Source of the DNA: Treponema sp.
GTDB lineage: Bacteria; Spirochaetota; Spirochaetia; Treponematales; Treponemataceae
Reading direction: 5' to 3'
DNA length: 57,352 bases
Assembly: GCA_024690865.1 (NCBI GenBank)
Contig: JAILON010000153.1
Span: 1-57,352, forward strand
Position numbers and translations under genes: made by a program. The notes beneath the pieces were generated by a model that was not told the origin of the DNA, did not search any database, and worked only from the letters and a program-made list of their open reading frames with translations. This document shows, piece by piece, positions 44,373 to 51,421 of the stretch. Numbering within the stretch: position 1 is the first letter of the stretch; each line of letters begins with the position of its first letter.

Positions 44373-44822
44373 TTATATATCTTCCAGTTCATCTGCAATG
44401 CAGCCAGCAAGTAAAGAGCTGACTGAAAGAAGTCCCAGTCCTCCGATTTTGTTTACAAACTGTTCAACTTGCAAAGAGCGTTTTTCTCCGTACCGGCACC
44501 AGTTTGCAAAATGCTCGCAGTTGTTCCATTGAAGTGAGTATTTTCCTTTTTCTGTCCCAACTGCACCTAACGCGCGCATAACAGTTTCTTTACGGCTGTA
44601 CGATTTGCAGCATCGTGTTTCAATCTGGATTTCTCCGTTCTTTCGGAAGCTTTCTACAGTTGTCTTTCTGATACATGCCATCCTTGCTGAAAGTTCATGT
44701 CCCTCTCCGCCGGAAAAATGAACTACAGTACCATTGCCGACATAAACGCCATAATGCCTGTATAAGCCACGGTTCACCGATAAAACGTCACCGGGCATCG
44801 GTTTGTTTTCTATCCTGCTCAT
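44373..44822 (-). CDS. LRAT/NlpC-like acyltransferase-fold protein
   Basis: 149 residues with the lecithin:retinol acyltransferase-like layout: GDVLSVNRGLYRHYGVYVGN supplies the His (residue 23) and NNCEHFANWCRYG the catalytic Cys (102). Such domains transfer or hydrolyse acyl groups on lipids or act as peptidases. A C-terminal hydrophobic segment (GGLGLLSVSSLLAGCIADEL, about 126-145) suggests membrane contact, so lipid modification or membrane attack is possible. First gene after an internal terminator; TATCAT ends 7 bases before its ATG and there is no Shine-Dalgarno sequence, so a second, possibly leaderless promoter is likely. Confidence 0.75.
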   Translation of the reverse strand: MSRIENKPMPGDVLSVNRGLYRHYGVYVGNGTVVHFSGGEGHELSARMACIRKTTVESFRKNGEIQIETRCCKSYSRKETVMRALGAVGTEKGKYSLQWNNCEHFANWCRYGEKRSLQVEQFVNKIGGLGLLSVSSLLAGCIADELEDI

Positions 44823-44829
44823 GGTTGTA

Positions 44830-44835
44830 ATGATA
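44830..44835 (-). promoter_or_regulatory. -10-like element next to the LRAT-gene start
   Basis: TATCAT on the minus strand, 7 bases before the ATG. The -35 is poor. Confidence 0.35.
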
Positions 44836-44931
44836 ATGGTGATTTGTTAAAAAAGCTTAGCGTGGCAAGCTATATTTTTAGGTTTGAATCTAAAAATGGA
44901 GAATTCCAGATGTAAGCTGTCAAAAAAATAT

Positions 44932-44975
44932 CCCCCAAGGTGAAGAAAAAATTCTTCGTCTTGGGGGTTTTATTT
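44932..44975. terminator. Bidirectional terminator inside the GTPase cluster
   Basis: CCCCCAAG (44932-44939) and CTTGGGGG (44960-44967) form a stem with an inner GAAGAA/TTCTTC extension. TTTTATTT follows on the plus strand and A-rich sequence precedes it (TATTTTTTT on the minus strand). It separates the GTPase half from the LRAT half of the cluster. Confidence 0.85.
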
Positions 44976-44993
44976 ACTATGGGGAACCTATGT

Positions 44994-45554
44994 TTATAGC
45001 CTTCCACCTATCGGCTTAAAATGATAATCTACGAGAATTTCATTTACTTCATCAACTGAAAACGGCCCGTTTTGGAAGCAGAAAGCATAAATCAAATCTG
45101 GCTTAATAAACCTGCTTAAAGAAAAACCGGCACTTGAAAGTAAATCTTTCGCATCATCAGCATTAAGCTTTAATGCCAGAGCCAGGGCAACAACAGTTTC
45201 CTTTTTAGGAGTTTTCGTTTTGCCACTGATAATTTTTGAAAAGCAATCGGGTGTCATTCCTGCGGCATTATAGACCTGAGGATGTGCCATTCCTTTCTGG
45301 CTGATATAATGATTCAAGCAGGAAATAAAATCCTCATACTTTGAATCTTCGAGCTGCCTTTCCAGTTCATTGAATTTAGGGTGCTTCCGCGGACTCATTC
45401 CGTGCATTTGCGAGCCCATTCTGCTCATCGGATTAAAAGCACTGAGGTCTGTAAGAGACTGTAAAAAATCCGCTATAGGATTTTTTTTCTGTGAATCAGA
45501 CTCATCATAATTCTCGTTAATAAACGCTTCGAGTTCTTCCCTGTTAATTTTCAT
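44994..45554 (-). CDS. XRE-like helix-turn-helix protein of the GTPase operon
   Basis: 186 residues. Residues about 85-140 form a lambda-repressor-like HTH: MAHPQVYNAAGMTPDCFSKI, then ISGKTKTPKKETVVALALAL, the usual recognition-helix and turn region. The N-terminal 75 residues are charged and contain Met/Pro/Gly-rich RMGSQMHGMSPRKHPKFNE. C-terminal strands end with VDYHFKPIGGRL. It could regulate the cluster or function as a DNA- or protein-binding adaptor. Last gene before the internal terminator. GAGG before the ATG. Confidence 0.75.
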   Translation of the reverse strand: MKINREELEAFINENYDESDSQKKNPIADFLQSLTDLSAFNPMSRMGSQMHGMSPRKHPKFNELERQLEDSKYEDFISCLNHYISQKGMAHPQVYNAAGMTPDCFSKIISGKTKTPKKETVVALALALKLNADDAKDLLSSAGFSLSRFIKPDLIYAFCFQNGPFSVDEVNEILVDYHFKPIGGRL

Positions 45555-45572
45555 TCAAAACCTCATCGCTGA

Positions 45573-45737
45573 TTAATATAAAAACGGTGAAATACATTTA
45601 AAGCTGCCGCACTTTGGGCATCTTATCAGAGAAAACAATTTCTTTCTAGCAGTAAAATGCTCCCCACAGTTCTGGCAAATGTAATGGATGGGAGTGCCAA
45701 AACGCGGGGGGATTACAGAATTGAACTTTGGAAACAT
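45573..45737 (-). CDS. 54-residue zinc-ribbon miniprotein
   Basis: A small frame of 54 codons with two C-x-x-C knuckles: YICQNCGEHFTARKK and IRCPKCGSFKC, with a third-pair Cys at the end. Start ATG 45737 has GAAGAGG 8 bases upstream; stop at 45573-45575. It lies in line between the ankyrin-zinc-ribbon gene and the XRE-like gene on the same strand and fits the cluster's zinc-ribbon theme. Not long enough for many gene finders. Role unknown, perhaps an adaptor. Confidence 0.7.
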   Translation of the reverse strand: MFPKFNSVIPPRFGTPIHYICQNCGEHFTARKKLFSLIRCPKCGSFKCISPFLY

Positions 45738-45815
45738 AGTTGTACCTCTTCATAACCGGGCGAAGACCGCAAGTGCTTCTCCGTATTGTTTCATACAGTC
45801 ATTGCTCCAGTACAG

Positions 45816-46349
45816 TCAGTCATCATCGCTGTCTGTAGCTTCTGCCTTGCGCAAAAGCCCTACAATGTACTTGTTACCCTTGTCACGGGCAAGGGATAGT
45901 GCGGTCTCGTCATAGTTGTTTTTCAAGTCCACGTCGGCACCGTGGTCAATGAGCAGTTTCGCCACCTGATTCTTGCCGTCTTCTGAAGCTTTCATCAGCG
46001 CGGTGTTGCCGTTGCTGTCAGTTATATCAACGCTTGCACCAACGGAAAGCAGTGCCTGAATCATCTCCGAGTTGCCCAGCTCTGTCGCCCGGATAATCGG
46101 GATTTCATCACCAAGTTCTTCGTCAAAGTCAATGCCGCATGAAGCGAAAAACCTGAATGCGGCTTTAATGCCTCCCGCCCGTGCTTTTGCGACAGCGTCT
46201 TTATCCACAACTTTTTTCTGTACCGTCGTCTTTCTCACCGTCTTGACGGCAGACTTTTCGTTCGCCAACTTCTTGACTTGCACCCCGCAGTTCGGACAAA
46301 AGATTGAGTCTGCTTTCAGTTTCTCTCCGCATTTCTTGCATTTAGTCAT
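45816..46349 (-). CDS. Zinc-ribbon plus ankyrin-repeat protein
   Basis: 177 residues. N-terminal zinc ribbon CKKCGEKLKADSIFCPNCG (about 4-22), a basic linker rich in Lys and Val, then three to four ankyrin repeats (IPIIRATELGNSEMIQALLS; TDSNGNTALMKASEDGKNQV; KNNYDETALSLARDKGNKYI) and an acidic C-terminus. Ankyrin repeats bind other proteins, so this is a likely scaffold. The start has AGGAGAAAGTT before the ATG, identical to that of the next gene upstream. Translated with its neighbours on the minus strand. Confidence 0.85.
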   Translation of the reverse strand: MTKCKKCGEKLKADSIFCPNCGVQVKKLANEKSAVKTVRKTTVQKKVVDKDAVAKARAGGIKAAFRFFASCGIDFDEELGDEIPIIRATELGNSEMIQALLSVGASVDITDSNGNTALMKASEDGKNQVAKLLIDHGADVDLKNNYDETALSLARDKGNKYIVGLLRKAEATDSDDD

Positions 46350-46358
46350 AACTTTCTC

Positions 46359-46796
46359 CTATACTCCCCACCAGTGCTGTCCATCATAGCAAAATGATTT
46401 CGTCATATCTGTATATACGGGCGAGGCTTCGTTAAGTATGAATGAAAAGGTAGCACTATCCTTATAACAATCCGCATCGACATCGAATCGATAACAACCT
46501 CCCATTTCTTCTGTCATCTGCATTTGCGGACGATTTTCCCATGTAAACCCCATTTCCTTAGAACATTCCTTGCCAGTTGGCTGCCATACCCAAATTTTAG
46601 GAGCATTTTCGTCATTGATTTTTATAAAGATAGAAACAGACACTTTGCAACCGCAGCGATAGCAAAAACGCGAATGTTCTGGCAACTCTACATGGCAATG
46701 TGAACACTTGTGTGCAGACTTCGCCCTCTTGCCACAGTTCGGGCAGAAAACAGAATCCGCAGCCAGTTCCTCACCGCAATTCTTGCATGTAGCCAT
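46359..46796 (-). CDS. Double zinc ribbon with starch-binding-like (CBM26) domain
   Basis: 145 residues. Two ribbons: CKNCGEELAADSVFCPNCGK (about 4-23) and CSHCHVELPEHSRFCYRCGC (about 31-50). Residues about 54-145 resemble a CBM26 starch-binding module: FIKINDENAPKIWVWQPTG, PQMQMTEEMGGCYRFDVDAD and ATFSFILNEASPVYTDMTKS, the latter similar to the usual strand and ligand-facing aromatic pattern (Trp, Tyr). No signal peptide, so glycan, if any, would be cytoplasmic, for instance glycogen or a nucleotide sugar. The start has AGGAGAAAGTT. Assignment of the second domain is from pattern only. Confidence 0.75.
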   Translation of the reverse strand: MATCKNCGEELAADSVFCPNCGKRAKSAHKCSHCHVELPEHSRFCYRCGCKVSVSIFIKINDENAPKIWVWQPTGKECSKEMGFTWENRPQMQMTEEMGGCYRFDVDADCYKDSATFSFILNEASPVYTDMTKSFCYDGQHWWGV

Positions 46797-46805
46797 AACT
46801 TTCTC

Positions 46806-47756
46806 CTAGAACTTCTGGTACACAAATCCAGGGAGGGAATCGGTAAGTTCCCGTTCTTTCCTTGCAAGTTCTGCGATTTTGTCCGCGATGTCTGCATACT
46901 TGCCCTCAGAGCTTTCAAGCTGCAGTATCTCGTATTCCAGCTCGCAGAGCGCCTTTGTCTTTTTTTCCACAAGCTCGTAAAAGTCGAAATCATCTGATAC
47001 TATCTGTTCCTTCAGCTTATCAATGGAAGTTGAAGTTTCCTCGCCATTATCATATTTGAAAGTTATATTTCCAGAATAATCTTTAAAATGGATAGTTTCA
47101 GGCTTTACTTTTTCCATTCCGGGGATGAGCTTAAAAAGTTCTAAAACTGAATGTGCATCATTGTAGCAGGTGTTTGAGGGGACAATACTTTCTAAGAACT
47201 GTTCTCTCGTTACGGGAAAAAGATTTTTAATGCGGCGGAAGAACATGAGTTTTTCATCGGAATAGTTGCCGTCAAGCGCGGACAGCATGGAAAAAAGCCA
47301 TACGTTGCCGTAATGCTTTACTCCAATGCTGCCACTGCTCTTATAATACTGTTCCATTGTATGAAATATGGAGTCGCTCACAAAGTTGTAGCGGAATTTC
47401 TCGCTTTCCACCTGACTGCGCTTTTCACCGTCAAGAGCGTATTGCGGTTTTTTTTCGCCGAGATTGTATTCTTTGCTTGCGTTGTTCAAAAGCGTGTCAA
47501 AGGCTTGGTTTACCGCTGCAACCTCACCATCGGTCATCTCCCGTGTCAGACTCAAAAAGCCAGTCATAAAGCCGTACATTGTATCACGATTTATCTGCAA
47601 GCCGCCGAAGAACGAGGGACGGAGTATGCGGCAGAAGGAACGTTCCGTTATGGAAAAGGTCTGCTTTGCCGCCTCCGAATCCTGCTTTGTGCCGCACAGC
47701 GGGCAGAATACCGCGCCGTCATCAATTTCCTGCTGGCATGAAATACACTTCTTCAT
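46806..47756 (-). CDS. Zinc-ribbon protein with unknown helical domain (316 aa)
   Basis: N-terminal zinc ribbon CISCQQEIDDGAVFCPLCGT (4-23), then about 190 residues of mostly helical sequence of unknown family (FCRILRPSFFGGLQINRDTM; DGEVAAVNQAFDTLLNNA; FVSDSIFHTMEQYYKSSGSI), and a C-terminal coiled coil (YELVEKKTKALCELEYEILQ; IADKIAELARKERELTDSLP). GAAGGAG before the ATG. It follows the third GTPase by 12 bases. The mix of shared ribbon and long coil suggests a docking or assembly subunit of the GTPases. Confidence 0.8.
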   Translation of the reverse strand: MKKCISCQQEIDDGAVFCPLCGTKQDSEAAKQTFSITERSFCRILRPSFFGGLQINRDTMYGFMTGFLSLTREMTDGEVAAVNQAFDTLLNNASKEYNLGEKKPQYALDGEKRSQVESEKFRYNFVSDSIFHTMEQYYKSSGSIGVKHYGNVWLFSMLSALDGNYSDEKLMFFRRIKNLFPVTREQFLESIVPSNTCYNDAHSVLELFKLIPGMEKVKPETIHFKDYSGNITFKYDNGEETSTSIDKLKEQIVSDDFDFYELVEKKTKALCELEYEILQLESSEGKYADIADKIAELARKERELTDSLPGFVYQKF

Positions 47757-47768
47757 AAAAATCTCCTT

Positions 47769-49157
47769 CTATAATTTCGTTGATGTGCCGCATTTGGGGC
47801 AAAAGTTGTTTTTTTCGGCAAGGCGAGTTCCACACTTGTCGCAGAACTTTTTCCTGCGGATTTTCGGCTCTTCATTTTTCTCTCCGTCCTGAGCCTCGTC
47901 TTTCGGAAGCTCCGCTTTTTCTATTCCCATCTCGGCACAGAATGAGTCAAGGCAGGTAAAGAATTTTCCTCGCAGCTCGTCTATCTTTTTGAGCGTGGGG
48001 TCGAGGTCGTCGGGCTTGAAGTATTTTGTCAGTTCGTTAAGACCTTCCTCAAGTTTGCTAGAAACCGATGTAAGGCTAATTGCATTGCCCTCAAAACCAT
48101 CCAGCCAGAGTGCTTTCACCTTCTTCTGGTAAGCAGTATCAATCTTGTGCTTTTCCAGGACATACTTCTCGTAGCGGTCAAAAATAGCCTTGAGTGGCAG
48201 GGCAAGCTCCACGTATTTTTTTGTCGCCTCATTCTGCGAAAGAAAGAACTCTCCTATGCTCTTGCCGTCAAAAAGGTATTCTTTCTTCTTCTTTGAATCG
48301 TACAGGCTGATTCCTTCGTACTGCACATTGTAATCATCCAGTACGTCTTTGAAGGTTTCAAGAATAGCCTCATGGTCGCCAGGCTTTACAACATCCGCCT
48401 TATTTGCCACAACATACAGGCTTTTTTCAGCCTCCTTGCCGAACGGAAGATTGTCCAAAAACTCAAGGTCATCGGTGTTGATTGTACCCTTGCTGTCAAG
48501 CCCCACCAGCCAGACAAGAAATTTCGCGTCCTCGATGTATGAGAATGCAGTTTCCCTGTCCTGCCCGGTCGTTCCCGTACCCGGTGCATTGTAGCCAGGG
48601 GTGTCAATCAGGCAGATGTTTGAGAACAGCTTTTCATCAAGGCATGTTTCCACTGTGATGTAGCGGAGGATTTGCTTGAGGTCGAAATCGAGGGATTTGA
48701 GCAGCTTATGGGAAATCGCCGCGTACATCTCGTCTTTTATGGCAAATGAGCCGCCTCTGAAGGAAATTCCTGTTATTGAAGGATTGCCTCCTGTAATGAC
48801 ATAGCTGGGAATTGCAGTGACCGGCACAATTCCAGTAGCGAGCCTGACCGTTCCTTCCTGCATGAAGCTGTTTATGAAGCTTGATTTTCCGCTGGAAAAG
48901 CCGCCGCCGATAGCCCCGACCATTTTTGAATGGATCGGCGGGCAGTTTGCGATGAGCTTCATTTCGTCCCGTATCCGCTCGAAGGTGATGACAGCCTTCA
49001 CCTGATTCAAGCCCTTGACTGAATCACAGAAAGACGAAAAATCATTCTTCACCAGAGAATCAAAGTTCTTTATCCATTCGTTTTCCTCTGGCTTCGCATT
49101 GAGAATGTCCTTCACCAGAGGAAAAAAAATCTTTTCTAAATTTTCACTTTCACTCAT
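47769..49157 (-). CDS. Third dynamin-like GTPase, with C-terminal zinc ribbon
   Basis: 462 residues from the ATG at 49157 (a frame start at 49202 overlaps the upstream gene). P-loop GGFSSGKS (85-92), switch-II DTPG (185-188) and the full base-recognition motif NKAD (252-255) give an intact GTPase domain of the dynamin/septin-like class; a helical region and coil follow, and the protein ends in a zinc ribbon KFCDKCGTRLAEKNNFCPKCG (about 437-457). Membrane segments are not evident. It follows the second GTPase by 17 bases and precedes the zinc-ribbon genes. The ribbon links it physically to the same theme. Confidence 0.88.
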   Translation of the reverse strand: MSESENLEKIFFPLVKDILNAKPEENEWIKNFDSLVKNDFSSFCDSVKGLNQVKAVITFERIRDEMKLIANCPPIHSKMVGAIGGGFSSGKSSFINSFMQEGTVRLATGIVPVTAIPSYVITGGNPSITGISFRGGSFAIKDEMYAAISHKLLKSLDFDLKQILRYITVETCLDEKLFSNICLIDTPGYNAPGTGTTGQDRETAFSYIEDAKFLVWLVGLDSKGTINTDDLEFLDNLPFGKEAEKSLYVVANKADVVKPGDHEAILETFKDVLDDYNVQYEGISLYDSKKKKEYLFDGKSIGEFFLSQNEATKKYVELALPLKAIFDRYEKYVLEKHKIDTAYQKKVKALWLDGFEGNAISLTSVSSKLEEGLNELTKYFKPDDLDPTLKKIDELRGKFFTCLDSFCAEMGIEKAELPKDEAQDGEKNEEPKIRRKKFCDKCGTRLAEKNNFCPKCGTSTKL

Positions 49158-49174
49158 ACACCTTACGTTTTCTC

Positions 49175-51421
49175 CTACAGATTGGAAAGTTCTGCAAGAC
49201 ACGCACTGTAGCGTTGCAAAGTGGATTCCTTGTTTGCAATCTGCTTTTCCAGTTCTTCAAGCTCCGCATCCATGCTTCCAAACAGCAACGAAGAGAGTTT
49301 TTCCTTTTTGGCAGATGCTTCCATCTCGTTCAAAAAGCTTCGTATCTGGGAAGAATAAGCAAATCGCAGGTTTCCTATATATTCATTCGCTTCTTCAAGG
49401 AAGGAGTCAATGGCTTCATCTTTCAGGATGCCCGAATGTTCGCTTGTGAACTTTGCAGACGACAGGCTGAACGGCGGAATCTTCATGTTGCCCACAACCT
49501 TGCGGATGCTCGACTTGAGGAGCGGAATGTCTATGTCATCGTCTCCAAGAGAAGAACGCAATGCGCTGATTGTCTTTGACTGCACGATTCCACGCCATTC
49601 CAGAACTGCTTTTTCCGCACTGTCGGCAAGGTCTTCCTGCAAAGCCTGCACCACGTCATTGAGCTTTCTCTTTATGGGCGCGGTCTGCAACGTGCGCACG
49701 GTGTAGGATTCGGTGGTGTAGTAAGTTTCATTTCCCAACCTGCCGCCAGAAATCCAGTCCAAGAAACCTGTGCCTTTTATGCGCGTATGTGGGACTCGTT
49801 CTGTTTTAGTTTCAGATTTTTCATACTGGCTAAAGTCGCCTACATTGTCAAAAAGCCCCCTGCTATTCTGCTTGAGCGTGGCGGATAAATCCGTCTTGAA
49901 ACGGAAAACAGATTCATCAAATGCATCGTCCACATCAACGCTGGCTGCATTCAGGAGTCGTTTTTTCGTAGCCTTCTTGACTTTGAGCTGTGCTGCATCG
50001 GTGTCCTGCAAGCGCGTAGCACCTTCCTGTACCGAAGACCGGATTCCGCTTAAGAAGGCTTCCACGTTCTGCTTTTGTTTTGACGTATATTCTTCCTGCT
50101 TTTGAGCTATTATGGTGTCCTTCGTTGAGCGCACGTCAGAAATATTAGCCTGTACCTTGCCTACGCCAGATATGAGCGCGAGGTTTGCTTCTGCAGCACT
50201 GTCTGAGAAAAAGTCCGGATATTCTTCAGTGAGCCTTGACCAGGCAAACTGCATGTCTTCATCCCATGCCGCTCTGTTGTTTATGTTCTGCAAAAGTGCA
50301 TGGCAAATTGAGGACGTAATGACAACGCGGTTTTCCATGTTGTTGATGAGCGAGTCGTACATCTCAGAGCTTTCAGGGTTGAGCTTTTTCTTTTCGGTAA
50401 AAACTTCGCGCGCCTGTGAAGAAAGCTGGTTCTTTATCAAGCTTATTCCATCTGGCAGTGAACCGTTCGCATCGTCTTTTACACTTCCGTAAAGCTGCTG
50501 GTCGCTTCTTGATGCCACAAGGAAAACCTCGTTCACGCCCTTCTTGCCTGAAACGTGCCCCATCAGGTCAAGGTCATTCTGCGAGATAAACTCTCCCGCA
50601 GGTGCAACCACAAACACAACATCGCACTGCCCAAGATAGTCTTCCGTTCTCTTTTCGCGGGATTTTACGGGGTCATTCACACCGGGAGTGTCCACAATCT
50701 GAATATCCTTCAGCTCATCAATCGGAAGATACAGGACCACATCTTTTGTGAACGGCATGTATTTTCCACCCGCGCTCACGTATTCGCCAAGTTTCCCCAT
50801 AAGGTCATCGATGGAAGCGGCTTCAATCGGCATTGTTTCCTTGAACGATGAGCCGTAAAGGGAATCAAGAAGCCCGCTTTCTTCCATAAAGGTGTACTGC
50901 TCCCAGGAGTCCTTTTTCGCATAATCCGCCATCTCCCTGTCAACGACGCGCTCAATCTTTGCCATATCGACAGGGATCTTGCGATTCTTTTCATCATCCT
51001 TTGCCTTGCTCAGTTTTTCGTCAAAGAGCTTCTTTCTGCGGGCAACAAAATCATCGTAGTTTTTCCTTACTGCCGCAATGTCGGTCTTGCTGAAAAACTC
51101 TACCTCTGCATAAGGTTTTTCTGCATAGCGGATAACGGTAAGAGCTGCGGTCATAGGAGTCGCGGCCTTTGGAAGCAGATCCTTTCCAGCAAAGAAAAGC
51201 GCATTCAAAAGCGATGACTTTCCTGCCTTTACGCGTCCGATGATTCCAATACTCAAAAGACGGTTTTCCTGTGCTATCGCGCTGATTTCCTCCTGCATTT
51301 TCTCTGCGGTGGAAACGCCGCTTTCACCTCTGATTGTGTCCGCCATTCCTCCTGTGATGTCGTCATACTTTGAGACGACCGCATCAATCTTTTTGAGCCG
51401 CTCGATAAAACTTGTATTCAT
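49175..51421 (-). CDS. Second dynamin-like GTPase (748 aa)
   Basis: P-loop GRVKAGKSS (62-70), DTPG (244-247) and a changed base-recognition motif SRSD (304-307), so GTPase of dynamin type with a long helical insert between P-loop and switch (about 110-200). The C-terminal half is a helical stalk with coiled coils, ending in a coil EELEKQIANKESTLQRYSACL. A loop region SGGRLGNETYYTTESYTVRT at about 560-580 might contact membrane. Its ATG overlaps the stop of the first GTPase by one base (TAATG). No conserved NKxD, so nucleotide specificity may differ. Confidence 0.88.
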   Translation of the reverse strand: MNTSFIERLKKIDAVVSKYDDITGGMADTIRGESGVSTAEKMQEEISAIAQENRLLSIGIIGRVKAGKSSLLNALFFAGKDLLPKAATPMTAALTVIRYAEKPYAEVEFFSKTDIAAVRKNYDDFVARRKKLFDEKLSKAKDDEKNRKIPVDMAKIERVVDREMADYAKKDSWEQYTFMEESGLLDSLYGSSFKETMPIEAASIDDLMGKLGEYVSAGGKYMPFTKDVVLYLPIDELKDIQIVDTPGVNDPVKSREKRTEDYLGQCDVVFVVAPAGEFISQNDLDLMGHVSGKKGVNEVFLVASRSDQQLYGSVKDDANGSLPDGISLIKNQLSSQAREVFTEKKKLNPESSEMYDSLINNMENRVVITSSICHALLQNINNRAAWDEDMQFAWSRLTEEYPDFFSDSAAEANLALISGVGKVQANISDVRSTKDTIIAQKQEEYTSKQKQNVEAFLSGIRSSVQEGATRLQDTDAAQLKVKKATKKRLLNAASVDVDDAFDESVFRFKTDLSATLKQNSRGLFDNVGDFSQYEKSETKTERVPHTRIKGTGFLDWISGGRLGNETYYTTESYTVRTLQTAPIKRKLNDVVQALQEDLADSAEKAVLEWRGIVQSKTISALRSSLGDDDIDIPLLKSSIRKVVGNMKIPPFSLSSAKFTSEHSGILKDEAIDSFLEEANEYIGNLRFAYSSQIRSFLNEMEASAKKEKLSSLLFGSMDAELEELEKQIANKESTLQRYSACLAELSNL

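Noticed and set aside
49015..49449. 144-codon plus frame across the GTPase gene junction
   Set aside because: Antisense to two coupled genes with motifs.
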